Origin: Porticoccus sp965660005
GTDB lineage: Bacteria > Pseudomonadota > Gammaproteobacteria > Pseudomonadales > Porticoccaceae
DNA length: 64,000 nucleotides
Reading direction: 5' to 3'
Assembly (NCBI RefSeq): GCF_965660005.1
Contig: NZ_CBFHYF010000002.1
Coordinates: 52,546 to 116,545, forward strand
In this document: positions 35,553 to 44,160 of the stretch, in pieces
How positions within the stretch are numbered: the first letter of the stretch is position 1
How the letters are laid out: each line of letters opens with the position of its first letter
Translations under genes and position numbers: made by a program
Notes under the pieces: model-generated
Database searches by the model: none
What the model was told of the DNA's origin: nothing
What the model saw: only the letters and a program-made list of their open reading frames with translations

Positions 35553-36458
35553 ATGAAGCAATACCTCGACCTGATGCGCCATATCCGGGACAGTGGTGTT
35601 CGTAAGGAAGACCGCACTGGTACCGGTACTCTCAGCGTATTCGGTTACCAGATGCGCTTCGGTCTGGCCGAGGGTTTTCCGCTGGTCACCACCAAGAAAG
35701 TCCACCTTAAATCGATCATTCACGAGCTGTTATGGTTTATCCGTGGCGATACCAATATCCGCTATCTGGTGCAACACGGTGTCAATATCTGGAACGACTG
35801 GCCGTTCCAGAGCTGGCTCAACCAGACCGGTCGGGCCGAAGACTATCCCATGTATAGCGCAGCGTGGCGCGAACAGATGAAATGGTTCGTGGCCCAGATC
35901 AGGGATGATGAGGCCTTTGCCGCTCAATACGGTGATCTGGGCCCGGTGTATGGCCAGCAATGGCGCAACTTTGAGGGCATTGACCAGTTGGCCCAGGTGA
36001 TTGAGGATATCCGCAACAACCCGGATTCCCGCCGTCTGATCGTCTCTGCCTGGAACCCCAAGGATATTCCGGTGATGGTCAAGTCCGGCCTGCCCCCCTG
36101 CCACAGCCTGTTTCAGTTTTATGTCACCGGGGGGCGGTTATCCTGTCAGCTGTACCAGCGCAGTGCCGATGTGTTCCTCGGGGTACCGTTTAATATCGCC
36201 TCCTATGCCCTTTTGACGCTGATGGTGGCTCAGGTCACCGGTCTTGAACCGGGTGATTTCGTGCATACCTTTGGCGATGCACACCTCTATGCCAATCACG
36301 AGCAGCAGGTCGAGGAGCAGTTGGGGCGAGTGCCTTTCCCGCTGCCGCACATGGCCATTAACCCTTCTGTCACTGATCTGTTCGATTTTCGCTTTGAGGA
36401 TTTCGAGCTGAAAAACTACCGGTCACACGCCCCGATTTCGGCGCCGGTTGCAGTGTAA
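35553..36458 (+). CDS. thyA: Thymidylate synthase
   Basis: 301 aa, longer than the 264-aa E. coli enzyme because of an insert of about 35 residues between the small-domain Trp (about residue 80) and GDLGPVYGQQW (about 127), as in other long-form ThyA. It makes dTMP from dUMP with methylene-tetrahydrofolate. The catalytic Cys is in GLPPCHSLFQFYV; CQLYQRSADVFLGVPFNIAS and RFEDFELKNY are conserved. Followed after 4 bp by folA, which regenerates its cofactor. Confidence 0.97.
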   Translation: MKQYLDLMRHIRDSGVRKEDRTGTGTLSVFGYQMRFGLAEGFPLVTTKKVHLKSIIHELLWFIRGDTNIRYLVQHGVNIWNDWPFQSWLNQTGRAEDYPMYSAAWREQMKWFVAQIRDDEAFAAQYGDLGPVYGQQWRNFEGIDQLAQVIEDIRNNPDSRRLIVSAWNPKDIPVMVKSGLPPCHSLFQFYVTGGRLSCQLYQRSADVFLGVPFNIASYALLTLMVAQVTGLEPGDFVHTFGDAHLYANHEQQVEEQLGRVPFPLPHMAINPSVTDLFDFRFEDFELKNYRSHAPISAPVAV

Positions 36459-36462
36459 CCCT

Positions 36463-36975
36463 ATGGTTTGTCTGACACTTTCCCTGATTGTCGCAATGGA
36501 TCGCAATCGCGTCATTGGTAAAAACAATACACTGCCCTGGCGATTGCCGGATGATCTGAAGTATTTCAAGTCGGTCACCATGGGTAAACCGATTCTGATG
36601 GGTCGAAAAACGTTCGAATCCATTGGTCGGCCATTGCCGGGCAGGCTGAATATTGTGATCAGCCGTGACCCCTGCTGGCAACACGCCGATGTTGTTTCGG
36701 CCACATCGCTGGCTGACGCCATAGCACTGGCCGCTGTCGACCCCGGGGCAGTGGCCGCCGGTGAGGTAATGGTGATCGGTGGGGAGCAGGTCTATCGCTG
36801 CGCCATTGATCTGGCAGACCGGCTATATATTACCCGGGTCGATACCGTGGTGGAGGGTGACGCGTTCTTTCCTGCCTTCGATGAGACGCGGTGGTGTGAG
36901 GTGGCGAGAAAGCAGCCAGAGAATCGGGCGGATATCCCCTACTATTTTCAGGTACTCGAGCGCCGCAGACGCTAA
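36463..36975 (+). CDS. folA: Dihydrofolate reductase
   Basis: 170 aa from the ATG at 36463. It reduces dihydrofolate with NADPH. Seen: LIVAMDRNRVIGKNNTLPWR, the substrate-binding acid in LPDDLKYFK, MGRKTFESIGRPLPGR, and VIGGEQVYR. Placed right behind thyA (4 bp), the usual pairing, so probably cotranslated. No clear terminator follows before the Fur box of the next operon. Confidence 0.97.
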   Translation: MVCLTLSLIVAMDRNRVIGKNNTLPWRLPDDLKYFKSVTMGKPILMGRKTFESIGRPLPGRLNIVISRDPCWQHADVVSATSLADAIALAAVDPGAVAAGEVMVIGGEQVYRCAIDLADRLYITRVDTVVEGDAFFPAFDETRWCEVARKQPENRADIPYYFQVLERRRR

Positions 36976-37019
36976 AACCCTTTCCGGCCCGCAATATTTG
37001 CTTATTCAGCAATTCGTAA

Positions 37020-37034
37020 TGATAATGGTTAGCA
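37020..37034 (+). promoter_or_regulatory. Probable Fur box upstream of the TonB2-type operon
   Basis: TGATAATGGTTAGCA matches the 7-1-7 Fur consensus TGATAATGATTATCA at 13 of 15 positions, 32 bp before the first start codon of the operon. Iron-dependent repression is therefore likely. The core promoter boxes are not clear. Confidence 0.7.
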
Positions 37035-37065
37035 TGTTTTATTTTGTTATCGTGTTGGAGCCTCT

Positions 37066-37911
37066 GTGATTCTCAATCGATTGTTGTTCAGTCCTGTGTC
37101 TGTTGCCGGTCTTGCTGGCCGTGTTGTGGAAAACCGGGTTTTCGGTCTGCTCAGGGGCGTCTTGCTGATGGTCAGTGCTACTTTGGTCATGGTGCCTGTT
37201 ACCCAGGCCGCCACCGTGGATGATGTCATGGCAGCGGGAAAGTCCAAGATCGGGGCCGCGAAAGCGTCCCAGCAACGGGTAGATACCATTGCCGATGAAA
37301 CGGATGAATTGTTCCAGAATTTCAAACAGGTCAACAAACAGATTGAAGGGCTGCAGGTCTATAACGCGCAGCTGGAAGCGCAGCTGGCTGATCAGCGCCA
37401 GACTATTACTGATCTGGAGCAATCTATCGAGAACGCCACCTTGATGGAACGGCAGATCACACCCCTGACCCTCAAAATGATCGATGCTCTGGAGCAATTT
37501 GTCTCTCTGGATTTGCCGTTCCTGCGGGAGGAGCGCCGTGACCGGATTGCCCGTCTGCAGGCCAATCAGTCACGCTCGGACCTAAGCAGTGCAGAAAAAT
37601 TTCGCCAGGTACTGGAAGCCTACAAAATCGAGAGTGAGTACGGTGCCCGTATAGACAGCTACAGGGACACCGTCACGGTGGATGGCCAGCCCCGCGAGGT
37701 GACTTTGTTGCGCGTTGGCCGTATTGCGTTGATCTATCAAACACCGGATCAGCGGATCACTGCAGCCTGGGATCAGCGCAGCCGCAGCTGGCAGGTACTC
37801 GACAGCGGGGATTATCGCAGTGCTGTTGCAGAGGGGATTCGTATGGCCAGAAAACGGGCAGCCGTGGATATGCTGCAGTTGCCGATACCGGCCCCGGAGA
37901 TGGTGCAATGA
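37066..37911 (+). CDS. DUF3450 periplasmic coiled-coil protein of the TonB2-type system
   Basis: 281 aa from GTG 37066, 5 nt after GGAG. A long signal sequence ends near TQAATVDDV (residue 45). A coiled coil (about 55-140: IADETDELFQNFKQVNKQIE and following) precedes a globular part with TLLRVGRIALIYQTPD. DUF3450 proteins are encoded first in TonB2-like operons of marine gammaproteobacteria. It overlaps the next gene by 4 bp (ATGA). The role is probably periplasmic assistance in energy transfer to TonB-dependent receptors. Confidence 0.88.
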   Translation: MILNRLLFSPVSVAGLAGRVVENRVFGLLRGVLLMVSATLVMVPVTQAATVDDVMAAGKSKIGAAKASQQRVDTIADETDELFQNFKQVNKQIEGLQVYNAQLEAQLADQRQTITDLEQSIENATLMERQITPLTLKMIDALEQFVSLDLPFLREERRDRIARLQANQSRSDLSSAEKFRQVLEAYKIESEYGARIDSYRDTVTVDGQPREVTLLRVGRIALIYQTPDQRITAAWDQRSRSWQVLDSGDYRSAVAEGIRMARKRAAVDMLQLPIPAPEMVQ

Positions 37912-39278
37912 ACGGTGCTACGCTGAGATCGCTGTTACTTGGCTTGGCTGTACTGTTGCCGGCATTCGATCACCTCCATGCAGAGGATGCCGCTTCTCTG
38001 GATGAATTGCTGACACTGATCAAAAAGGCTGAGCTGAATGAGTCCAGCGAACAGTTGGAGCGGGAGGCGGCTTTCCGTCGTGCCAAAACCGAGCAGGCCG
38101 AACTGTTAAAGCAGGCAAAGGCCGAGCTCGTTGCCGAAGAACGCCGTTCCGAAACACTGGAAAAGACCTTTGCCGAAAACGAGCTCAAAGTGGCGGCCCT
38201 GCGCGAGCAGTTGCAGACCCGGCTCGGCTCCCTCAGGGAAATGTTTGGTCATCTGACTGCCGCTGCCGGGGATACCCGGACAAACCTGAAAAACTCGCTG
38301 GTGAGCGCCCAGTATCCGGATCGCACGGATTTTCTTGACGATATGATCGAACGAATGAGCGGCGACACCCGTTTGCCCTCGCTGACCGAGATTGAACAGC
38401 TCTGGTACGAAATCAATCGGGAAATGATCGAAGGTGGGCGCGTGGTCAGTTTCCCGGCGACGGTGGTCACCGCAGAGGGTGAGCGGGTCCAGCAGCAGGT
38501 GGTGAGAATTGGTGTGTTCAATTTGCTCTCGAATGGGGCCTATTTGCACTATCCACCGGGCACGGACATGGTCACTGAGCTGCCCCGCCAACCGGGACGT
38601 GATTATAGAAAGGCTGCGCAGCAATTGCAGGCAGCCAAAGACGGTTTTACGCGCACCGGCATCGATCCCACCGGACCCAGTGGCGGCAGCCTGTTGTCTG
38701 CCCTGATTGATAGCCCGGGTTGGCTGGAACGCTGGCACCAGGGCGGCTGGATCGGCTATCTGATTACAGCACTGGGTGTTATTTCGCTATTGCTGGCAGG
38801 CTGGCGTTTTGCCGTGCTCTCAGCCATATCACGTCGGGTCACGGCCCAGTTGAACAACTCCAAAGCCAATACCGGCAATCCGCTTGGCCGGGTGCTCAAG
38901 GTGGGCGAGGATCATCGTGGCGCCGATGCGGAGTCGCTGGAGTTGAAACTGCACGAGCAGGTGCTTAAAGAGCGGCCAGCAATCGAGGCGGGACTGGGAC
39001 TGTTAAAAATTATTGCCATGGTAGCCCCGTTGATGGGGTTGCTGGGTACCGTCACCGGTATGATCGTGACGTTCCAGGCCATCACCCTGTTTGGCACCGG
39101 CGACCCCAAAACCATGGCCGGTGGTATCTCGGCGGCACTGGTAACGACGGTGCTGGGCCTGTGTGTGGCGATTCCCACCGTGCTGCTGCACGCCTTGATC
39201 AACAGTCCGGCCCAGCGGGTGCTGCATATTCTGGAAGAGCAGAGCGCGGGCATTGTGGCGGAACAGACCGGGGTCTAG
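37908..39278 (+). CDS. TtpC-like MotA/TolQ/ExbB proton channel protein with long periplasmic domain
   Basis: 456 aa. Signal peptide (to about residue 25), then a coiled coil (30-115), a periplasmic domain, a membrane helix (IGYLITALGVISLLLAGW, about 280) and a C-terminal MotA/TolQ/ExbB domain with AMVAPLMGLLGTVTGMIVTF and GGISAALVTTVLGLCVAIP. This is the layout of TtpC, the extra component required by the Vibrio TonB2 system. It sits between DUF3450 and exbB, 3 bp before the latter. Confidence 0.9.
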   Translation: MNGATLRSLLLGLAVLLPAFDHLHAEDAASLDELLTLIKKAELNESSEQLEREAAFRRAKTEQAELLKQAKAELVAEERRSETLEKTFAENELKVAALREQLQTRLGSLREMFGHLTAAAGDTRTNLKNSLVSAQYPDRTDFLDDMIERMSGDTRLPSLTEIEQLWYEINREMIEGGRVVSFPATVVTAEGERVQQQVVRIGVFNLLSNGAYLHYPPGTDMVTELPRQPGRDYRKAAQQLQAAKDGFTRTGIDPTGPSGGSLLSALIDSPGWLERWHQGGWIGYLITALGVISLLLAGWRFAVLSAISRRVTAQLNNSKANTGNPLGRVLKVGEDHRGADAESLELKLHEQVLKERPAIEAGLGLLKIIAMVAPLMGLLGTVTGMIVTFQAITLFGTGDPKTMAGGISAALVTTVLGLCVAIPTVLLHALINSPAQRVLHILEEQSAGIVAEQTGV

Positions 39279-39281
39279 AGC

Positions 39282-39797
39282 GTGTTTCTGCTGGAAGATA
39301 TCCGCAAATTTCTCGATGTCGGTGGGCCTGTTCTGCTGGTGATAGCAGTGTTGTTACTGGTGATGTGGACTCTGATCTTCGAGCGGCTGTGGTATTTTCG
39401 CACGGTGCTCAAAAATGACATTCACGCGGCGCTTGATTATTGGGAAGCTCGCACGGAGCGGCGCTCGGTGAGTGCTCACCAGATTCGGGAGGCATTGATC
39501 TCCCGGGTGGCGCTGAAACTCAACCGCAACCTGTCACTGATCCGGGCGCTGATGGCCGTCGCCCCGCTGTTGGGTCTGCTGGGCACAGTGACCGGCATGA
39601 TCGGTGTTTTCCAGGTGCTGTCGCTCAGCGGCGGTGGTGATGCCCGTGCCATGGCTGCGGGTGTCTCACAGGCAACTATTCCCACCATGGCCGGGATGGT
39701 GGCCGCGCTGTCCGGGGTGTTTGCCAATACCTATTTGCGTCGTGTGGCGGACAGGGAGCGACTATTGTTGGCCGACCATCTGACCATGGACCACTGA
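39282..39797 (+). CDS. exbB: ExbB-type proton channel subunit
   Basis: 171 aa, GTG start. Three membrane helices: LLVIAVLLLVMWTLIFERLW, LMAVAPLLGLLGTVTGMIGVF, and TIPTMAGMVAALSGVFANTY. Shorter than E. coli ExbB and of the TonB2-associated type. With ExbD it forms the proton-driven motor of TonB in the inner membrane. It is followed by exbD after 14 bp. Confidence 0.93.
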   Translation: MFLLEDIRKFLDVGGPVLLVIAVLLLVMWTLIFERLWYFRTVLKNDIHAALDYWEARTERRSVSAHQIREALISRVALKLNRNLSLIRALMAVAPLLGLLGTVTGMIGVFQVLSLSGGGDARAMAAGVSQATIPTMAGMVAALSGVFANTYLRRVADRERLLLADHLTMDH

Positions 39798-39811
39798 GGC
39801 GGTGAGTAACG

Positions 39812-40213
39812 ATGCGTGACAGAATTCTCCGCCAGCCGGATCCCCCCCAGTCGATTGATTTGACGCCGATGCTTGACGTGGTTTTTATCATGTTGATTTT
39901 TTTTATTGTCACAGCCACGTTTATCCGTGAACCCGGGATTGATGTGGATTGCACAGTTGCCACCACCGGGGCCGGGCAAACGCCTGCCATTCTGGTGGCT
40001 ATAGCTCAGGACGACAGCATCTGGGTCGACCAGCAAAAGGTGGATGCCGACAACCTTCGCCTGCATATTCTGCGCCTGCGCACTGAAAATCCCCACGGTG
40101 GCCTGGTGATTCAGGCAGATGGGAAGGCTTCCATGGAAACCCTGTCAAAAGTGGCCGATACGGCGCGTGCTGCAGGGATCGATGACCTGTCCGTTTCCAC
40201 CAGGAGTCCCTGA
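39812..40213 (+). CDS. exbD: ExbD-type proton channel subunit
   Basis: 133 aa. One N-terminal membrane helix, LTPMLDVVFIMLIFFIVTAT, with the proton-carrying Asp near its start, and a periplasmic domain ending ARAAGIDDLSVST. It partners ExbB. The next gene, tonB, starts 5 bp after the stop. Confidence 0.95.
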   Translation: MRDRILRQPDPPQSIDLTPMLDVVFIMLIFFIVTATFIREPGIDVDCTVATTGAGQTPAILVAIAQDDSIWVDQQKVDADNLRLHILRLRTENPHGGLVIQADGKASMETLSKVADTARAAGIDDLSVSTRSP

Positions 40214-40218
40214 GTCCC

Positions 40219-40824
40219 GTGCTGTTTATGCGGTATGCACTGGCGGCGGTTCTTGCGCTGATGGTGACGTTGGCGCTGTTGCTCGGTATGCACGGGCTCA
40301 TTACTTCCACGGTTGGCGCTGAGCCGGACAGGTCATTGCGCAAAATAGCGGATATCTGGCAACCGCAACGAACCATTGAGGAGCAGCGTAAGGTAGTCCG
40401 GCCGGAAAAACCCCGGCAGGCTGAGCGTCCGCCACCACCGGTGCCCGACCTCCAGGTCAATATCGAGACGCCAAAAGGCACCGTCGACATGATGACACCT
40501 TCAATGGAAGGGCTGCAGTTGGGTCTCGGCGGCTCATTTACCCGTGATTCGGATTACATCCCCGTCTATGTGCCCCAGCCCGATTACCCCCCCATGGCCC
40601 TGCGGCAGGGTGTGGAGGGTTATGCGGTGGTGGAAGTGGTCATCACGGTTACCGGCAGTGTGCGCGATGTCAAACTGCTCGAAGAATCGCCCGCTAATAA
40701 GGGTTTTGGCAAATATGCCCTGAGAGCGGCAGAAAAACTCAAATACAAGCCCCGGGTGGTCGATGGCGTGGCGGAGGAGGTGTCTGGGGTGTTGTATAAA
40801 TTTTCTTTTCAGATTGCCAAATAG
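40219..40824 (+). CDS. tonB: TonB-family energy transducer
   Basis: 201 aa from GTG 40219. A membrane helix (YALAAVLALMVTLALLLGMH), a short Pro-rich linker (ERPPPPVPDLQ), then a TonB C-terminal domain (about 120-200) with YIPVYVPQPDYPPMALRQG, GYAVVEVVITVTGSV and KYALRAAEKLKYKPR. Short linker and size match TonB2. It would transmit proton-motive force to outer-membrane receptors for siderophores or other ligands. Confidence 0.93.
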   Translation: MLFMRYALAAVLALMVTLALLLGMHGLITSTVGAEPDRSLRKIADIWQPQRTIEEQRKVVRPEKPRQAERPPPPVPDLQVNIETPKGTVDMMTPSMEGLQLGLGGSFTRDSDYIPVYVPQPDYPPMALRQGVEGYAVVEVVITVTGSVRDVKLLEESPANKGFGKYALRAAEKLKYKPRVVDGVAEEVSGVLYKFSFQIAK

Positions 40825-42177
40825 ATGATGAAAGCATTGCGACACCGGATTGGGTTACTTCATTGGTGGTTACTGGGGGTGCTGGTATTTGGCCCGGTTC
40901 AACCCTGGGCTGTATCAGAGGAGGCGGCCGAGTCGCGTCAGTACCAGGATACAAAAACCCGTCAGAAACAGGCGGTTGGGCAGGCCTGCGCGAATCAACT
41001 TGAGCCTGTTCAGGCGTTGCTGCAAGGCGACACAACACCATCCCGGACCCAGCTTGCCGGCTTGGTTGAACAGTTACACGACCTGCTGGAGCGGACCTGT
41101 ACTTCCAGCTATGAAAAATCACAGGTCTACAACTTGCTGGGCTACAGCCACTATTCTCTGGAGCAGTATTCCCGTGCTATCGACAACTACCTGCGAATGC
41201 TGGCGGAACCGGAGGTGGACGACCGGCAGAAAGTGGCCACCCGCTTTACTGTAGCGCAGCTGTATTTCATGCAGGAGGACTATGACCGTGCTGTCCGACA
41301 GCTGGAACTCTGGCTGACAGAAGCGCCGGAGCCTCGCAGTGATGGACGTATCCTGTTGGCTCAGGCGTATTACTACCTCAAGCGACAGGACGAATCCCTG
41401 CGACTGGTCAACCAGGTTGTGGCGGAGGTTCTTTCCAGTGGCAAAGTGCCCAAGGAAAGCTGGTGGTCCCTGCAGCGTATGTTGTACTACGAGCGGGGTG
41501 AGAATCAGAAAGTGGTCGCGGTGCTCAAACAACTGGTGACGCACTACCCCCACCCCCGTTACTGGCAGGAACTGGGCGGGATTTTCGGTCAGCTTGAACG
41601 CAGTGGTGACCAGCTTGCCGTGATGGACCTGCTCCACTTGCAGCGGCAATTGAAAGATCAGCGGCAGTTACTGTCATTGGCGTATCTCTACCTGGGTGCC
41701 GATGTGCCTTTCCGGGCAGCCAGAATCCTCGATGAAGGCATGAAAAACGGCATCATTGAACCGACGGCCAAAAATCTGGAGACGCTGGGAGGCGCCTGGC
41801 AGCTGGCGCGCGAGACCGACAAGGCGTTGCCAGTGTTGCAGCGGGCGGCCAACGTGTCGGATAGCGGGGCAATCGCTTCGCGGTTGGCGTCAGCCTACCT
41901 TGATGCCAATGATAATGCCGCCGCCGTTCGGGAGGCGCGCAACGCCCTGCGCAAAGGGGATTTATCGCGCCCGGGGCTGACGCGCCTCACCCTTGGCGCA
42001 GCGCTGGTCAACCTGAATTGTTATTGGGAAGCAGAACCGGTATTTCAGGCGGCGGCAGCGGATGAAAAAATCCGTAAAACAGCGCAACAGTGGTTGCAAT
42101 ATATTCGCAGTGAAGCTGCCCGTAGGGATCAGTTGATGGAAAATGGCGCCGCCATAGCGGGTTGCCAATCAATTTAG
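40825..42177 (+). CDS. TPR-repeat periplasmic protein of the TonB2-type operon
   Basis: 450 aa. A signal peptide or anchor (LLHWWLLGVLVFGPVQPWA) precedes a helical-repeat protein with about eight TPR-like units from residue 90 (YNLLGYSHYSLEQYSRAIDN; FTVAQLYFMQEDYDRAVRQL; ILLAQAYYYLKRQDESLRLV). The ATG directly follows the tonB stop. TPR proteins close TonB2-like operons in several marine gammaproteobacteria; the function is not established. Followed by a bidirectional terminator. Confidence 0.87.
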   Translation: MMKALRHRIGLLHWWLLGVLVFGPVQPWAVSEEAAESRQYQDTKTRQKQAVGQACANQLEPVQALLQGDTTPSRTQLAGLVEQLHDLLERTCTSSYEKSQVYNLLGYSHYSLEQYSRAIDNYLRMLAEPEVDDRQKVATRFTVAQLYFMQEDYDRAVRQLELWLTEAPEPRSDGRILLAQAYYYLKRQDESLRLVNQVVAEVLSSGKVPKESWWSLQRMLYYERGENQKVVAVLKQLVTHYPHPRYWQELGGIFGQLERSGDQLAVMDLLHLQRQLKDQRQLLSLAYLYLGADVPFRAARILDEGMKNGIIEPTAKNLETLGGAWQLARETDKALPVLQRAANVSDSGAIASRLASAYLDANDNAAAVREARNALRKGDLSRPGLTRLTLGAALVNLNCYWEAEPVFQAAAADEKIRKTAQQWLQYIRSEAARRDQLMENGAAIAGCQSI

Positions 42178-42179
42178 AG

Positions 42180-42203
42180 CCTGCTCACACTAATTCATCA
42201 GAT
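42180..42203 (+). repeat. Half-copy of the 12107 repeat
   Basis: GCCTGCTCACACTAATTCAT resembles GGCCTGTCAACACTAATTGA at 12107 and the reverse complement of 12148-12164. Here it starts 2 bp after the TPR gene's stop and directly precedes the terminator; no inverted partner is present. Confidence 0.5.
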
Positions 42204-42232
42204 AAAAAACCGGCCTTGTGGGCCGGTTTTTT
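42204..42232. terminator. Bidirectional rho-independent terminator
   Basis: AAAAAACCGGCC-TTGTG-GGCCGGTTTTTT has a 6-bp GC stem with A and T runs on each side. It serves both the TonB2-type operon (plus) and ilvD (minus), which converge here. Confidence 0.9.
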
Positions 42233-42249
42233 ATAATAGAAGCCCGTGG

Positions 42250-44091
42250 CTATTTGATGGTGATCAGGTTCAGATCACGCACGGCGCCGCGGTCGGCGCT
42301 GGTGGCCATTGCGGCATAGGCCCTTAGCGCTGCGGACACACGCCGGGGACGTTTTTCCACAGGATGCCAGCCAAGCCCATCCTGTTCGACACGGCGCTCG
42401 GCCAGCTGCTGGTCACTGAGTGCCACGTTGATGGTGCGGCCGGGAATATCAATTTCAATGATATCGCCATTCCTGACCAGACCGATGGCGCCGCCGGCGG
42501 CTGCCTCGGGTGAAACGTGGCCGATGGACAGGCCTGAGGTGCCGCCGGAAAACCGTCCGTCGGTAATCAGCGCACAGTCCTTGCCCAGTCCCTTCGATTT
42601 GAGGTAGCTGGTGGGATAGAGCATTTCCTGCATCCCCGGACCGCCGCGGGGTCCCTCGTAGCGAATAATGACAACGTCGCCGGCTTTGACCCGGCCGTTG
42701 AGAATATCCTCGACGGCCTGATCCTGGCTTTCGCAAATATGGGCCGGACCGGAGAAAACCAGAATTGACTCATCCACACCCGAGGTTTTCACCACACAGC
42801 CGTTCAGGGCGATATTGCCGTACAGCACAGCCAATCCACCCTCCAGACTGAAGGCGTGCTCAAGGCTGCGGATACAGCCGTTTTCGCGATCGGCATCGAG
42901 GGAACCCCAGCGCGTATCCTGGCTGAAAGCCTGCTGGGTAGGAATACCGGCGGGGCCTGCTTTGAAGAATGTTGCCAGAGACTGGTCTTTGTTACACATG
43001 ATATCCCAGCGGGAGATCGCCTCCGCCATGGTCGGTGTATGAACCGTGGAAACGTCCGTATGCAAAAGTCCGGCGCGATCCAGTTCGCCGAGAATGCCGA
43101 ATACGCCACCGGCGCGATGCACATCCTCGACGTGGTATTTCGGGGTGCTGGGGGCGACCTTGCAGAGTTGTGGCACCTTGCGCGACAGTCGGTCGATATC
43201 GGCCATGGTAAAGTCCACGTTGGCTTCCTGAGCGGCGGCCAGCAGGTGAAGAATGGTGTTGGTGGAACCGCCCATGGCGATGTCCATGGTCATGGCATTT
43301 TCAAACGCCTCGAAGCTGGCAATGGAGCGGGGCAGCACGGCCAGGTGATCCTCTTCGTAGTACTCCCGGGCCATGGAGACGATGCGGCGGCCCGCTTCTT
43401 CAAAGAGTCTGCGGCGGTCCGCATGGGTGGCGAGGGTAGTGCCGTTGCCCGGAAGGGACAGCCCTAGTGCTTCCGTGAGGCAGTTCATCGAATTCGCCGT
43501 AAACATCCCCGAGCAGGAACCGCAAGTGGGGCAGGCGGAGCGTTCATATTCATTGGCTTTTTCGTCGGAGGCATCGGGATCAGCGGCGATCACCATGGCA
43601 TCCACCAGATCCAGTTTATGTTCGGAAAGCTTGGTTTTACCCGCTTCCATAGGGCCGCCGGAGACAAAAATGGTCGGTATGTTGAGTCGCATCGCCGCCA
43701 TCAGCATGCCGGGGGTGATTTTGTCACAGTTGGAAATACACACCAGTGCATCGGCGCAGTGAGCATTCACCATGTATTCCACCGAGTCGGCGATAATATC
43801 CCGGGAAGGCAGTGAGTAGAGCATGCCGTCGTGGCCCATGGCGATGCCGTCATCCACGGCGATCGTATTGAATTCCTTGCCTACCCCACCGGCTTTCTCG
43901 ATTTCGCCGATGACCAGTTGCCCCATGTCCTTCAGGTGCACATGCCCCGGCACAAACTGGGTAAAGGAGTTGGCAACGGCGATGATCGGCTTGTTGAAGT
44001 CGTCATCTTTCATGCCGGTGGCCCGCCACAGGGCGCGGGCACCGGCCATGTTGCGGCCTTTGGTGGTGGTGTGTGAGCGATATACCGGCAT
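42250..44091 (-). CDS. ilvD: Dihydroxy-acid dehydratase
   Basis: 613 aa, as in E. coli (616). This iron-sulfur enzyme makes 2-keto acids in valine, leucine and isoleucine synthesis. Seen: KGRNMAGARALWRATGMKD, cluster Cys in SNCDKITPGM and CPTCGSCSGMFTANSMNC, MGGSTNTILHLLAAA, and SDGRFSGGTS-like ITDGRFSGGTSGLSIGHVSP with the catalytic Ser. A lone gene here with its own terminator; 69 bp separate it from argA. Confidence 0.98.
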   Translation of the reverse strand: MPVYRSHTTTKGRNMAGARALWRATGMKDDDFNKPIIAVANSFTQFVPGHVHLKDMGQLVIGEIEKAGGVGKEFNTIAVDDGIAMGHDGMLYSLPSRDIIADSVEYMVNAHCADALVCISNCDKITPGMLMAAMRLNIPTIFVSGGPMEAGKTKLSEHKLDLVDAMVIAADPDASDEKANEYERSACPTCGSCSGMFTANSMNCLTEALGLSLPGNGTTLATHADRRRLFEEAGRRIVSMAREYYEEDHLAVLPRSIASFEAFENAMTMDIAMGGSTNTILHLLAAAQEANVDFTMADIDRLSRKVPQLCKVAPSTPKYHVEDVHRAGGVFGILGELDRAGLLHTDVSTVHTPTMAEAISRWDIMCNKDQSLATFFKAGPAGIPTQQAFSQDTRWGSLDADRENGCIRSLEHAFSLEGGLAVLYGNIALNGCVVKTSGVDESILVFSGPAHICESQDQAVEDILNGRVKAGDVVIIRYEGPRGGPGMQEMLYPTSYLKSKGLGKDCALITDGRFSGGTSGLSIGHVSPEAAAGGAIGLVRNGDIIEIDIPGRTINVALSDQQLAERRVEQDGLGWHPVEKRPRRVSAALRAYAAMATSADRGAVRDLNLITIK

Positions 44092-44160
44092 GGTTGGCCT
44101 CTTCTTTCCGCAAAAAACTAGGTGGCAAGGATAGCAGAGACCGGCCCGGGTAATCAGCAG

